Positions 1 to 12,227 of a DNA stretch of 64,000 nucleotides are shown here, one piece after another. Each line of letters opens with the position of its first letter. The first letter of the stretch is position 1. The stretch comes from Petaurus breviceps papuanus (Eukaryota; Chordata; Mammalia; Diprotodontia; Petauridae), in contig JAMXIF010001119.1 in NCBI GenBank assembly GCA_028583685.1, forward strand, positions 557,277 to 621,276. The letters run 5' to 3'. The translations under genes and the position numbers were made by a program. The notes beneath the pieces were generated by a model. It saw nothing but the letters and a program-made list of their open reading frames with translations. It was not told the DNA's origin and searched no databases.

Positions 1-835
1 CATTTCCCTGATGTCATGGTCCTCTTCTAAAACAAAGGACAAACACAACCTGTGAGTAGATTCACCTGTCTGAATGGGAACCCAGCTAGTTGGGTAACTC
101 ATTCTCTCCCTCTCCTTCTCTTCTCCAAAGGAAGGTAAATTTGGATGGCCAGAAGATGCCCACTGAACTTGGGGTTTACTCCTCCCTCCCTCCCTCCCTT
201 CCTCCCTCCCTCCCTTCCTTCCTCCCTCCCTCCCTTCCTTCCTTCCTTCCTTCCTTCCTTCCTTCCTTCCTTCCTTCCTTCCTTCCTTCCTTCCTTCCTT
301 CCTTCCTTCCTTCCTTCCTTCCTTCCTTCCTTCCTTCCTTCCTTCCTCTCTTTCCAAAGCCTTAAACACAGTTCACTCTGAAGCTCATAGATTGGACCAC
401 AATAGGTCTCTCCCCAAGCTTCACTTAATGGCTGTATTTGGGGCCCTCCTGGCTTCGGGTGAATGTCAAAGGCAACTGCTTCTCTTTGGAACACCAAGCT
501 TGAGGGTTTTCCCCTCCCAGCTTGATGTTTTTTTCTTCTTTTTTTTCTAATCAAAGGGGCCATCCCTTGATTCACTTCTTAAAGAGATCTATTCACTGAA
601 TGGGGGTTACTTCATTCTAAGGGAGTACCTGAAAAGGTCTTAGCCTAAAAGGGCCAGGGTCTCCCATTGTCTTGGGTAGTCTCCAGTCATCCTAATGAAT
701 ATCAGGTCACTGGATCCAGATGGTTTTGGAGGAGAAAGTGAGACTGTTGACCTTGAACAGCCCTCAAATCAAAGCAATATCATCATTTCCCTGATGCCAT
801 GGTCCTCTTTGAAAACAAAGGACAAACACAAGAAA
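1..835 (+). repeat. Unclassified metatherian interspersed repeat, long form (left end cut by window edge)
   Basis: The copy opens with a ~50-base block (CTGATGTCATGGTCCTCTT, then an ACAAAGGACAAACAC end) that recurs at its 3' end near 790-831. Between the two lies a ~450-base middle and a ~200-base body beginning near 640 (CTTAGCCTAAAAGGGCCAGG). The whole order is repeated at 24712-25445, so this is a real family. Shorter members lie at 19890 and 21977. I cannot place it in a named family; a LINE-partnered SINE or an old LTR-type element are both possible. A (CCTT)n array has grown inside this copy. Confidence 0.6.
179..355. repeat. (CCTT)n/(CCCT)n microsatellite
   Basis: About 175 bases of pure pyrimidine on the plus strand, moving from CCTCCCTCCC units to uniform CCTT units. 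It lies inside the long repeat copy; the sister copy at 24.7 kb has ordinary sequence at this point. The Leu-Pro-Ser open frames here are artefacts. Confidence 0.95.
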
Positions 836-1029
836 GCTTCAGCTGTACCTGAAGTACCAGTGACCACTCTGATTATCTATGTTTCTGCCTCCAGATGTAT
901 TGTTGGACCCTGAACTGATTGCTTACCTTACCGGTGTGTCTGATCCCTTGTGAAGTCTCATCTAAGTACCATTACTTCTAGTAAGTACTCAACCAGATCT
1001 TATTCTCATTATCATTACCATCTATAATA

Positions 1030-1395
1030 ATGATATGTATTGTGCTCACATGCTCTCCCCTGCTTAGAATGTCTTCCATTTCTCTGTTTATTTATTTCTA
1101 CTCATTTTTCAAAGTCTAGCTCCTGTCATTATTCCTTCATGAGGTTGTTACCTGGCTGGTCTTCCCATAGTAATCTCCCTCTTCCTTCAACATATTATTT
1201 ATATCACTCAATTTTGGCACAGTCCATTCTCTATTTTGTCTTTATGTAATTCCTTCACATATGTATACATGTCAACTTTAATTTCTAAGAAGAAATACAC
1301 ATTGACCATTTCTTTTGTATGTTTTAGTGTTTCTAGCTCAGAGGTATAGACACTTACTTCTTAGTAAATATTTGTTGAGTAAATAATGAATGAAA
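1030..1395 (+). repeat. L2/L3-type (CR1 clade) LINE 3' fragment
   Basis: The order is 'TGCTCTCCCCTGCTTAGAATG', a 'TTTTCAAAGTCTAGCTC' stretch, then a tail ending TAAATATTTGTTGAGTAAATA. It follows the 3' end of CR1-clade LINEs, heavily diverged. Confidence 0.5.
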
Positions 1396-2445
1396 AGAGC
1401 TCAGCTTGTTTATTTTCTAACTAGTCAGACTTGCCCTATTGCTTAGCTTGTTGAAGAAACTGCTTTTCTGATTCACTTGGCTTATGGAGAAGGATTATAG
1501 ATGTATACTATATCTCTACATCAGTATCCTTAATCTCCAAGTTTATCTTTTCCAGTCAGATTTTTTTCCCCTCATCCATTGGCTAGTCAATTTTATTCTT
1601 TTTTTTTTCTTTTGAAAAAGGAGCTGGTGTGGACTGATTAATTTACATCAAATGGACCCTTAACAACCAGCATCTTCATAACCTTCTTTCTGATATATTT
1701 TCTTTCTTTAAAAGTTTGGAGTTAAAAAAGCTAAGTTTCTTGGAAGAGAACTTTAGAAAATAAATTTAAATATGTCTTAAGGTTCAGTTAGGGATTTCAA
1801 GGAATAGAGTCAAGGTTTACACTCACAAGGAACTTAACTATGTCTAAATTATTAATGTTTTTTTTAGGTGCCCCTAGCTCATATGCCAGTCTGTGACATG
1901 GTCACTTAAGTCCCTTTTGTTCAGATCCTGGGAGGCCACACATGATATCCAACCAGGAGCTGGCAATCTCTGCCAAGATAAGAGATAGATATAACATTGG
2001 GGTTTATAGAGTTTTATACTAAGGTTATATGAAAGGAGCTGGTACTCTTTAAAATGTACCCATCAGCACATTCCAGGCACCTTAGAATTTATCCATCAGG
2101 ATAAAAGGCTATAGACTTATTCCTTTGGTTCTCAATATCTTCAAATTCATATCCTACAGCCTTTAATTAATGTCCATAACAATCCTTTTTTAAAAATCAC
2201 TTGCTGTCATTCATCTATGTCAATACTTTCCCCTTAATTTTCTCTCCTCCCACTCATCTCTCAATCTCTTGAAATATGACTTTAATCGCAACTTTTTGAC
2301 AGAGTTCCTCAGATTGCTAAATTCAAAGGGCTAGAAAGTTTTATGGGATTTTAGGATCAAAGATTTGCATAGAAATTAGCAAAGATGACAAAAATGGGAA
2401 TAATTAATGTTAGAGGGGGTGTGGAAAGACAGGCATACTGGTTTT
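1396..2445. other. No gene or clear repeat recognised
   Basis: About 1 kb without a persuasive open frame or recognised family. The part near 1870-2160 has a purine- and pyrimidine-balanced look unlike the AT-rich flanks and might be an unrecognised old element; I could not find its ends. Confidence 0.4.
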
Positions 2446-2449
2446 TGGC

Positions 2450-2532
2450 TGTTATTCCACTTCTTCCTTTGTGTGATGTTGGTCATGCTACTTAACCTCT
2501 CTAAGCCTCAGTTTCCTTATTTGTATTCATTC

Positions 2533-2597
<65 letters not shown>

Positions 2598-2840
2598 CCT
2601 ATCTGCCTTTTGGTAGGCAATTGGGGTCAAGTAACTTGCCCAAGGTTACATGGCTAGTTTTTTTGTGTGGGTGTTAAGTGTCTGAGGCCAGAATCGAACT
2701 CAGGTCCTCCCGCCACCGGGGCTGGCGTTTTACTCACTGTACCACCTAGCCGCCCCTCAGTTTCCTTATTTGTAAAATGGAGGGGATTAGTATAGCTGAC
2801 CTTTAAAATCTCATTCAGTCCTAAATCTATGATCTCATGA
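2450..2840 (+). repeat. MIR-type SINE, interrupted by a younger SINE
   Basis: The MIR signature (AACCTCTCTAAGCCTCAGTTTC ... TTGTAAAATGGAGG) is split by the insertion at 2526-2754. The two halves join smoothly if the insert and one target duplication are removed. Confidence 0.75.
2526..2754 (-). mobile_element. Mar1/WSINE1-type SINE with (TCTA)n tail
   Basis: The minus-strand SINE body (CAATTGGGGTCAAGTAACTTGCCC ... CACTGTACCACCTAGCCGCCC on the plus strand) carries its tail at the left, which has become a ~75-base (TCTA)n array (about 2526-2604). A 20-bp target duplication frames it: CCTCAGTTTCCTTATTTGTA at 2506-2525 and again at 2755-2774. This fixes the insertion precisely and shows it entered the MIR. 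Confidence 0.9.
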
Positions 2841-3069
2841 CCAATGATAGAAACTTCCAGAATATCAATAGTTTTGTGATCCTATCTGGGGAATCACAGG
2901 AAGCTTGCTATTAAGTCACACAAGTGTAATGACACCTCGCTTGCCTAATGTTATCAGGTTCTATAAGAGAATAAGTTTCCTGAAAGCTGGGGCCAAATAC
3001 TGTCTTGGCAGCTCCCATAGTACTGCATCTCACAGATTCTAGGGACTTAAAAAAGTTTATTGGCTGGGT

Positions 3070-3275
3070 GGATAATATGGATGAAATGAATCTCTCAGAA
3101 CTAGATTTGTAAGGGATCTCAATGGCCATATAGAGCAACACCCTCATTTTTCAAGTAAGAAAACTGCTCAGAGTAGTTAAAGATTGGTCCAAGGTCAACC
3201 AGGCTGTATCAGAACTGAATTCCTCTGACGCCAGATCCAAGTTCTTTTCACTGTGCCATGATATGTCCATATACC
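3070..3275 (-). repeat. MIR/Ther-type SINE fragment
   Basis: It reads as the reverse of a Ther/MIR copy: 'CATTTTTCAAGTAAGAAAACTG', 'GGTCCAAGGTCAACCAGG', then 'CACTGTGCCATGATAT'. It is old and diverged. Confidence 0.6.
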
Positions 3276-4040
3276 TGAATCTTATCCCTAACAAATGCCT
3301 AAGCTTATTTCTACCATTTTTGATGGGAATCACTCTAAAACATATCTCACACACTTCCCTGGCTTCTTAAACAGAGTAGACTGAACACAATTTTATCTTT
3401 TCTTGATGACTCATGGTCATCTCAATGAGTATCCATTATACTCCAAGGTAACATACTTTGGTGCTGTGTATCTCCTCCATCGATTTCAGACTGTCAGCTG
3501 TCATTTCTCCTGCTGTCACTGTTCCTGCCTCTTAATCTTCTCATTTCATATTTCCAGCCCCCTTCTGATTTTCTGCTTCTAAATCAGATAACCAAGGTTG
3601 TTCAAAATTTTATGTTAAATGACATCCAATGAAGCTTGGAGTTATAGCTAAAAGAATAAAATGCATAGTTTGAGTGTAAGGACTTTGTGACAGATATTTG
3701 GAGGCTCAGGAACCTCTTCTTAGCTTACATATTTGTTAGTCTCTTCCATAGAGCTGAGGCTGCTGGAAGCATGAGGTCATGTTATATTTTTCTCTCCATG
3801 AAATCACCAAGGTTATTGAGTTTCTTTTCCTTTTTTCTGCTACTTTTCTATTTTTCTGAGTTTTTTTTCCTTTTTTTCTGTTTTGCCCACATAGCCACAG
3901 AAAATTAAGAATGCAGAGAGCTAGAAAAGTCTTGCAAATAATTTTTTTTCTCTAGACAAGCCTTCTATGCCTTGATAATTTGAAACTAGTCTTCTTATGT
4001 CTTGGTCATCATAGTTGAAGATCCTTTTACTAATCAGTAC
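3276..4040. other. Single-copy-looking DNA, no gene seen
   Basis: No recognised repeat and no credible coding frame. The short open frame near 3687-3908 is T-rich and has no family resemblance I can name. Confidence 0.4.
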
Positions 4041-4049
4041 AACTATATA

Positions 4050-4199
4050 TATTTTTTGAGGGGGAAAAGGAAGGCAATTGGGGTTAAGTGACTTGCCCAA
4101 GGTCACACAGCTTGGGTTAAGTGTCTGAGGCTGGATTTGAACTTAGGTCCTCCTGATTCCTGGGCTGCTGCTCTATTCACTGCACCACCTAGCCACCCC
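4050..4199 (-). mobile_element. Mar1/WSINE1-type SINE
   Basis: Minus-strand copy with GGCAATTGGGGTTAAGTGAC, TTGCCCAAGGTCACACAGC and the end CTGCACCACCTAGCCACCCC. AT-rich flanks ACAACTATATATATTTT and ACAATATATATATTTT look like an imperfect target duplication. Confidence 0.85.
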
Positions 4200-4389
4200 A
4201 ACAATATATATATTTTAAATAAATTGGTTTTGTATTATTTGGGATCTGTTTCACCATACCACCTACATCCTTTTTCCTAGTCCCTTTTATGAACAAAAGA
4301 GTAGGCAATTATTTTTTTCTATGAATTTTTCAGAGGATTTGTAAGAGGACTGATCCTACAACCCTTAGACCCTATCGGGAAGATAGTGC

Positions 4390-4560
4390 TAAATTTGGAA
4401 AGAATGCTGTATTTGGAGTCAAGGGACCTGAGATCCTTATTCTGTGACCTTGGTAACCTCTCTGGGCCTCAGTTTCTTCATCTGTAAAATAGTAAACTGG
4501 ATTAGGTGGCCTCTAAGGTCTCTTCTCACTCTAAATCTATAATCTTGATAGTGTAAAATG
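4390..4560 (+). repeat. MIR-type SINE
   Basis: Plus-strand MIR core: TGTGACCTTGGTAACCTCTC followed by CTCAGTTTCTTCATCTGTAA and a 'GGTGGCCTCTAAGGTCTCTTC' 3' part. Confidence 0.75.
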
Positions 4561-5250
4561 AGATAAGCTGTTCAGCCAGATTCCCTCAAGTAATACCTAA
4601 TACTGTGACTACTTCAATGTCTAATAAATACTAGTTGGTCCAGTGTGCATCCCATCCACTAATTTGGGTAGAAGAGAAAGCAATTGCAATTATCCAAGAT
4701 CTCTACCTTCAATTGCAGGGCTCTCAGGCTGTGACTCCTGGAACGCCTAGCTGCAGCTTGGATATTCTGGTAGAAAAGCAATGTCTCAGGCTGGCTGTTC
4801 TATTAGATCTGGCAGTTTTTTGATGAGATGCTACACGAGACTCTCCTAACTTGTCAACAATCCTGGCTCACAAATGAGACACGGAATTTCTTTCTGCTGA
4901 GGCTAACATTTCTTCCTCAGCAAGAAGCCAATACAGACACAGATAATGCACATAGCATTAATATTAGGCTGACCCATACATAATGACTTTCTTCTGTGTT
5001 CTAATTAAATCATCTCTTTTTTCCCCTTCACACAGCTTGTTGATTGCCAGCACCTTCATGAAGCACCTTGGGAGAGCAATTATTTGGCCAACTGCTCTGA
5101 TGTGAATATAGTTGCAGTCACTCAGTCAATTAGTATCTGGGACTGACCGCTCGGTCCTGTGCTACCCATGCTGAGACTTACAAGAGAAGGGGGAGACATA
5201 CCCCAGCTCTCCCAGGGGGCTCCCAGACCAGGCTCCCAGAAATGAAACAA
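4561..5250. other. No gene or repeat recognised
   Basis: About 690 bases of mixed composition. I see no coding frame that resembles a protein family and no repeat consensus. Confidence 0.4.
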
Positions 5251-5254
5251 TGAG

Positions 5255-5650
5255 AATCAGTATGGAAAGAGTGGCTTTGGGATCTTTGCCTATGCCACTT
5301 ACTGGATGTATGATGACAAACAAGGCATTCCGAATCTCTGTTTCCCTCATTTGTGAAATGGAAATATCAACTACTCTACAGGTTTGTTCAGAGGCTAGTA
5401 GCTCATGTCTTCTAAGTTTGAAAATACTAGTTAACATTTACATCGCATTTACTATGTTCCAGTTACTATGCTAAATGCATTATAATTATTATCTCACTTG
5501 ATTCTTACAACAACCCTGTGAGAAAAGTGCTATTATTACCCCTACTTTACAGCTGAGGAAAATGAGGCAAACAGAGGTTAAGAGACTTGTCCAGGATCAC
5601 ACACCTAGGAAGAATTCAGAGACTAGATGTTAACTCAGGCCTTCCTGACT
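5255..5650. repeat. Two abutting MIR-type fragments in opposite orientation
   Basis: 5255-5420 is a weak plus-strand MIR (CTGTTTCCCTCATTTGTGAAATGG). 5435-5650 is a minus-strand MIR (TTATCTCACTTGATTCTTACAAC, then GCTGAGGAAAATGAGGC, then AGGTTAAGAGACTTGTCC). Confidence 0.65.
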
Positions 5651-6865
<1,215 letters not shown>

Positions 6866-7000
6866 ATACAATTATAGATCTAATGACATAAAGGAAATCA
6901 AAGGTCATTGAATCTAACCCCCTCATTTTACAAAAGAGGAAACTGTGGCCCAGGAAAATTAAATGTCTTCTCTGAGGTTACACAGCTATAAGTGAGCGAA
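6866..7000 (-). repeat. MIR/Ther-type SINE fragment
   Basis: 'AATCTAACCCCCTCATTTTACA', 'GAGGAAACTGTGGCCCAGG' and 'GAGGTTACACAGCTATAAG' give the reversed Ther/MIR core. Confidence 0.7.
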
Positions 7001-7004
7001 GTTA

Positions 7005-7345
7005 AATCAATCAACAAGTATTTATTGAATGCCTGCTGTGTACCAGAAGCTGTGGTAGGAATAGGAGTTGTTGTTCGCTCTTGCTTGATTCTTCGTGACC
7101 CCTTTTGTAAATGTCTGAGGCTGGATTTGAACTCAGGAAGAAGAGTATTTCTGACTCCAGGTCAAGCATTCTATCAGCTGCACCACCTATCTTCCCAGGA
7201 TCAGGAGTACAAAGACTGAAACAATCCCTACTCATAAGGAGCCTACATTCTAACACGGGAAAACAAGTGCATATAAAACATATACAGAATAAAACCAAAG
7301 TTAATAAGTATACCTATCAGACATGGGGACGACTTGTACAAAGAT
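7005..7345 (-). repeat. L2 3' end, interrupted by an RTE-tailed SINE
   Basis: The reversed L2 terminus is clear: CAACAAGTATTTATTGAATGCC, then after the insert CAATCCCTACTCATAAGGAGCC and ATATAAAACATATACAGAATA. The break at 7060-7196 is a SINE insertion. Confidence 0.8.
7062..7196 (-). mobile_element. RTE-tailed SINE, internally deleted
   Basis: It starts with the reversed tail (GTTGTTGTTCGCTCTTGC, TTCTTCGTGACCCC), then jumps to the tRNA-like end (GTCTGAGGCTGGATTTGAAC ... GCTGCACCACCTATC). The ~130-base middle present in other copies (for example 47470-47725) is missing. Confidence 0.7.
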
Positions 7346-7419
7346 ATGGAGGTAGGAGATAGTGTTTCCTATTTAGAGAACAACCAGCAAGTCGATTTAA
7401 TTGGAATGGAGAGTGAAAA

Positions 7420-7540
7420 GGGGAGTTAATCATGGGTTAGTCACAACCTTATGGAGCCTCAGAATCCTCCTCCATAAAATGACTATCATGATGTTTATAC
7501 TACCTAACTCAAAGGGTTGTCATGAATAAAAAAGTGCTTA
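7420..7540 (+). repeat. MIR-type SINE fragment
   Basis: GTTAGTCACAACCTTATGGAGCCTC, CATAAAATGACTATC, then CTAACTCAAAGGGTTGTCATGA match the MIR 3' half. Confidence 0.6.
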
Positions 7541-8479
7541 AGAAATAGGGTGAGTGGTGATTACTATACTTTATGTTTCATGGCTGGGCTAGGATTGCCT
7601 TCTTTGCTGTACCAAGTTCAGCAACAGGGATACACAGCAGGCATTCTCTTTACTGAACAATCTCCCAGGATAAGAAACAAAACAACTGTTCCAAAAACAT
7701 GGATCTTGTTCTGTAAAGGCCATAATTTACTCACATGGCAGCTGACTTTGTATGGCCATGCTTAACTCAGCTTTTCCGATGTGAAAAATAAAGGTGCCAG
7801 GCCACTCAGTGACATCACTGCAAGTAAAATGGAATTGAAGAAACAAGGCCCTTCTTTTTAAAAAAATAACAAGAAAAAAAGGACAATGGGTTTAGTTTCA
7901 CCTGTTGGGTAACATTAAATTACTATTGTTAAATAGTTTATGGTGAGTGCAGTCATAGAAGCTGCTTTCTTTAGTGCTCATTAGAAATAAAGGGATATTT
8001 GCCTTGTAAGAAGGCCGATGAATCATAGATTCTCAGGGTCATTCATTGGGGCTATGCCATGAATAGAATGAGTCAAAACAGAGGACATCAATCAAAGCTC
8101 TGAATTTAACCCCATAAATATAAGCTGACCTGCAAAATCAATGGAAAGAGTTTTATTTTTATGAGGTTGGGTTAAATTTCCTTTTGAATTCAAGGTGGTT
8201 GTCACATATATTTCCAAACCAAAGCACAATCTTCTCTTCCCGGTAAGGGTTATAGTTCAGTGACTAGCAAAATAAGGTCCTTTCTTTGAAGTTGTGCATA
8301 AAGCAAGCCAGGAGGGAAGGGCAACATGGGGAGACTCTATGAAGAGCCGTAACATGGGAGAGACAATTAGAGCCCTTGTTTAGGATGTGGGGGAACAAAC
8401 AACAACCACAAAAAATACACACACACACACCACACACTCTCTCTCTCTCTTTCTCCCCACATTCACTATCAGATGCACA
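7541..8479. other. Single-copy block, candidate conserved non-coding DNA (7750-8330)
   Basis: No repeat family recognised. 7750-8330 has balanced, non-repetitive sequence with a CRE/AP-1-like core in a short dyad (CAGTGACATCACTG, 7806-7819 region) and several TAAT-type words. A CA/CT dinucleotide run follows at 8417-8455. No credible coding frame. The conservation is only suspected from sequence texture. Confidence 0.35.
8417..8455. repeat. (CA)n/(CT)n short microsatellite
   Basis: A CACACA run passes into CTCTCT; about 39 bases in all. Confidence 0.9.
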
Positions 8480-8733
8480 GATGAGCTAAGTGGTGTAGAG
8501 GATATAGCACTGGGCTTGGAAACAGCAAGACACATCTTCATGACTTCAAATCCAGTCTTAGATACTTCCTAACTGTGTGACCATGGACTAGTTGCTCAAC
8601 CTTGTTTACCTCAGTTTCCTCATCTGTAAAATAAGATAGAGAAGGAAGTAACAAACCACTTTTGTCAAGAAAACCCCAAACAGGGTCACAAAGAGTCAAA
8701 CACAGCTGAAAAACAACTGAACAATTATCTAGC
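8480..8733 (+). mobile_element. RTE-tailed SINE
   Basis: The tRNA-like head (GAGCTAAGTGGTGTAGAGGA, CTAACTGTGTGACCATGGAC) leads into the shared tail (AGAAGGAAGTAACAAACCAC, GTCACAAAGAGTCAAACAC, CTGAACAA). This family's tail matches the 3' end of RTE/BovB-type LINEs. Confidence 0.85.
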
Positions 8734-8775
8734 TGGCATATAGGAGGCACTTAATAAATGCCAGTTGATTGATTG

Positions 8776-9194
8776 ATGCCATTAGAATGAGAAGAACAAT
8801 TCTATCAATTATGCTCTAGATGGAAAATTAGCTGGTAGTGCATTTACTCTAAGGGCTGGTGCTTTAAGAAAGAGTAAATAACCCTTTGGGTTTGGCCATC
8901 TGCATCAATTAGAGTTTATCAGAGTTTTTTCCCAGATAGCTGACAAATGATCTTCAGCACTGCTAGCAATCTTTGTACCCAGAGTGACTTTCAAGGGCTC
9001 CCTCCCTCTTTTCCAAGCATGCACCTCCACTAATATGGACTCATTGAAAGAATACATCAAGAATCAAACATTGGGGAAATATTTCAATTCACTAATTTAT
9101 GGAGTGGCTGAGTGGGAGGTTAAAAGGATCTGGTCAGATCCCTAGTTCTGAACTAAGCAGATGGCAGACCTTGGTTGTCTGAGTTTCTCTGTGT
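8776..9194. other. No gene or repeat recognised
   Basis: About 420 bases, apparently single-copy. Confidence 0.4.
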
Positions 9195-9555
9195 CCTAGA
9201 TTTCAGGTGTATAAGCCTCAGTTTCCTCATCCTCGAAAGGAGAGGTCTGGACTCAGATAATCACCGAGAGTCCTTCTACTTTTGATTCTCTTGGCCAAAT
9301 CTCTAGGCATTCTATGATCTCATGTTTTGCTATGTCCACTCTTATGTTATGGGAGATGCAAAAGAAGTATGGCCCAAGGTCCCACCCTCAGAGACAAGAA
9401 TAAAGAACAACCACAATAAAATATGGGACAATATACTCTTCAGGGCGAAATTGTTAAGAACTGAAGGAAATTACAGAGAGATTTATTTGAAACTGGGACA
9501 TCCTGGAAAGCTTCCTGGAGGAGGTGAGATTTGAATGGGCTTATGAAGGATAGAC
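9195..9555. repeat. MIR fragment (+) and small L2 fragment (-)
   Basis: 9195-9310 carries AAGCCTCAGTTTCCTCATCC with a MIR 3' end. 9430-9555 reads as reversed L2 (GGAAAGCTTCCTGGAGGAGGTGAG ... TTGAATGGGCTTATGAAGG). The bases between are unassigned. Confidence 0.55.
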
Positions 9556-9925
9556 AGGATTTGTACAGACAAAGGGGAATATTGTACCTAACCCCTGTTC
9601 AGTCCTATCCTAGGCACTGTGGGGAATACAAGGATTTAAAAGATATAAGTACTGCTCAGATTTAAAGGGTTGTGAGAAGAATGAGATGAAGGTAGCTTTA
9701 TGCCTTTTCTAGCTTGTGCCTGGATCAAGAAAGTGATGCTTCACCTTTTAACTGTCTATCTCAGTATAGAATTAATAAGGATGTTGAAAGGGGAAGTAAT
9801 TGCAACCTATCTTTCCTCTGCCCTTTTATCAGGATCCCACTAGTCCCTTCTCTTGCCTGCTATGACTCATAATCAAACTGCACCCTTCTATAGCATTTTT
9901 GAGAGGAACTATGTTGAGGAATTCC
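9556..9925. other. Unassigned, with a hint of L2 near 9590-9650
   Basis: 'CTAGGCACTGTGGGGAATACAAGG' resembles the L2 3' region; the rest is not recognised. Confidence 0.35.
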
Positions 9926-9929
9926 AAAC

Positions 9930-10165
9930 CCTGGGTTTGAAGCCTAGGATCCACCACTAATTCACTGTATTCTTTCCACAATTCCAGTGAACCACTGGGG
10001 AAACCAGTTTGCTCATCTGTCAAATAGAGATAATAATGTTAGCCCTGTCAAATTTATTGGGTTGGTTCTGAGGATAAAAGGAGATAATGTATGTGAAAGC
10101 ACTTTGAAAAGTATACCAGACTCTGCAAATGTACAGGGTTATTATTATTCCTGTTGTTATCATTC
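9930..10165 (+). repeat. MIR-type SINE, nearly full length
   Basis: It runs from GTTTGAAGCCTAGGATCC through CAGTTTGCTCATCTGTCAAATAG to AAAGCACTTTGAAAAG, the usual MIR order. Confidence 0.75.
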
Positions 10166-10590
10166 CCACAAATTCATGGGTGTGAGCAATGCCATAAGCC
10201 AGTATCCCACTGTTTGGTAAAGCATTTCTGCTTGATTAGATGCCTGTTAATTAGGACTTCTGACTGTGAAACTTCACTCCCTTGTTCTCCTGAGAATTTG
10301 TCCTGGCTTCTTCTAGCATGGACTCGGCAGGGAGCTTTTTCTTTCTCTCCTGTTCACTTTGCACATATCCCTTTAATCATACTGCCTTATGTGTTAGTGG
10401 TTGAGCCCAAGATTATCTTCAGACGATGTTTGTTTTATTGCTGTAAATAATATTATTTCATTTTACTGGGGGTAGATATGATGGTGTTTGCTATAAGTGG
10501 TTTGTATGCATTTTTGAAATGGTGGATTTAAGGATCTAGTTAAACATTAAAAAAAAATTATTCCAGTGTATATGCTATGAGAAGTAGTGT
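10166..10590. other. No gene or repeat recognised
   Basis: About 425 bases, AT-rich towards the right end. The 98-codon open frame across 10154-10450 has no feature I can link to a family. Confidence 0.4.
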
Positions 10591-10705
10591 GTTCAGTAGC
10601 CGAAGGGTGAGTCTAAAATCCAGGAAGACTTAGGTTCAGGTCCTGCTTCTGCTAAATGGTGGCTGCATGACTCTGGGCATGTCAACTTACCTCCAAGTGT
10701 TCTAC
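10591..10705 (+). repeat. MIR-type SINE fragment
   Basis: GACTTAGGTTCAGGTCCTGC and GCATGACTCTGGGCATGTCAAC match the MIR core. It is truncated by the hAT element that starts at 10706. Confidence 0.65.
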
Positions 10706-10987
10706 CAGGGCTCCTTACTTGAGACCCCATATGGGGTTACAAAAAAATCGGCAACACTAAAAGGTTTTTGAACGTACAACAATCAAAAATTAATTAAAAA
10801 CCAAATCCATAATGAATTCGAGGGGTTTCTGACAGCACTTGACTGTGTTGCAACTTCACTGCAGCCTTGGTTCTGAACACAAAGTATGGGCACTTTGCAC
10901 TGCGCATGCCCTCAGACCACACAATGCCAATGACCACTGCCTAAATGGAAAAAGGGGTCAGGAATGGCAAAAGTTTAAGAAGCCCTG
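10706..10987. mobile_element. Non-autonomous hAT (Charlie-like) DNA transposon remnant
   Basis: The left end CAGGGCTCCTTACTTG and the reverse complement of the right end, CAGGGCTTCTTAAACTT, are matching terminal inverted repeats beginning CAGGG, as in hAT-Charlie elements. The body is 282 bases with no transposase. The flanks do not show a convincing 8-bp target duplication, so the ends may have drifted. Confidence 0.65.
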
Positions 10988-11082
10988 TAAAAATGGCTAC
11001 TCTCTAAGAGACTTGTTTGTTGAAAGAATTTCCTCACCTGGGAGCCCTTTATACTTGTAAAATCACAGGCCCAGTCCCTATA
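10988..11082 (+). repeat. SINE fragment of the 'CACCTGGGAG' family
   Basis: TTTCCTCACCTGGGAGCCC and AAATCACAGGCCCAGTC correspond, in the opposite orientation, to the copy at 59385-59580. Confidence 0.5.
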
Positions 11083-11084
11083 TA

Positions 11085-11360
11085 TAAGATGCCGCCCTTT
11101 TAATTTTTTCATTGATATTTTAATTTTTTAAAGATTTTTAGATTTTACTTTTAGATTTTTAATAAATCTTTTGTTTTTATATAACCTACATTTTCCTCTC
11201 TATTCCTGTCCAGACTCCCTACCAAAAAGTCATCCTTTATAATAAAGAATAAAAAAGAGAGGATGAAAAGAAAGGAAAACGAGTTCAACCAATCTGCTTA
11301 CAGAAAAAGACTGATATTACATACAACGTCCCATGCTTGTAGAAAGGATGGAGTTGAGGA
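11085..11360 (-). repeat. Probable L1 3'-region fragment
   Basis: T-rich start, then 'CTCCCTACCAAAAAGTCATCC' and 'AAAGACTGATATTACATACAACG', which recall the reversed metatherian L1 3' region. Orientation and family are inferred. Confidence 0.4.
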
Positions 11361-11499
11361 AAGGAGGGATTTTTTATTATATTCAAATAGTGTTATAAAA
11401 TTCGATGATTGTGGATAATGTCATAGGAACATATATAAACCACAGAGGGTTTCCCTCTGATTGAGTAGAAGGGTCAAATGAATAATTATGATAATAAAA

Positions 11500-11885
11500 G
11501 ATTGTCAACTGTAACTCTCATTGGCTGTCTCCAAACTTGGTGCATAACGAGGGACTGGAAAACACCATCCTCTGATAGGATACTAATTTATGAATAATTA
11601 TGGTAATGAAGGACTGAGATTGCTTTGCAAAGATTAGCTAGCTACTCTTGAAGAGATTGTGAGCCTACCTCACCTACCAATGATGAGACCCGACAGGGGA
11701 GTGGGCAGGGTTAGGATTAGGATAACAGAAGCCTGCCAGCTTCGGCAATGGCAATTTGTACTCCCTGGCTGATGCCCCTTGAGGGACCAGGGCTGTGCCC
11801 TTTCTCATGAAAAAGAATAAAGACCTTTTCTGCTCTCCTACTCTGACTGATTTTGAAGATCTGGTAGTGGTCTCTATCCCACACA
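11500..11885 (+). mobile_element. LTR-like endogenous retrovirus fossil, probably ERV1-type
   Basis: The 3' part has the layout of a retroviral LTR end: a CCAGGGCTGTGCCC stretch, AATAAA at 11816-11821, then a pyrimidine-rich R/U5-like stretch ending TATCCCACACA. The left boundary is uncertain; a TGTCAACTG at about 11503 is one candidate. No internal region with coding remains was seen nearby, so this is most likely a solo LTR. It looks old, and no target duplication was found. Confidence 0.5.
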
Positions 11886-12227
11886 CTCTTCCCTGAAGTA
11901 TTTGCATATTAAAAGAGTGGGCTGGGAAAGGGTGGTATTTAAGACAAAGGAAGGAATCACTAATGGGGAAGTTTCTGATATAGTCATTTCTAGAAGGGGG
12001 GATATACTTAGGCAAGGGGCCTTCCTGGAACCTCACAAATTATGCTATATATGACTACCAATCAGGATGACAAAGGTCAACCACGCGTGTATGATTGTCC
12101 TTTACATAAGGTCTCTGACATTTCCACTAGCTCCTTAGAAATTTGGGTGTCTAATTTATGTTTTTAATGGGTTTGAAGTATTAGTCAAAGGTGGTCAAAT
12201 GGCAACCAAGGTAGTTAGTGAACAGTT
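11886..12227. other. Unassigned
   Basis: 340 bases with no recognised family. Part may belong to the LTR fossil on its left. The 120-codon minus-strand open frame that spans both is not protein-like. Confidence 0.35.

Noticed and set aside
90-575. Open frames rich in Leu-Pro-Ser or Lys-Glu-Gly-Arg across the left edge
   Set aside because: They translate the (CCTT)n array; the repeats carry the frame, not a protein.
11674-12036. 120-codon minus-strand frame
   Set aside because: It runs antisense through the LTR-like fossil and shows no protein-like pattern.
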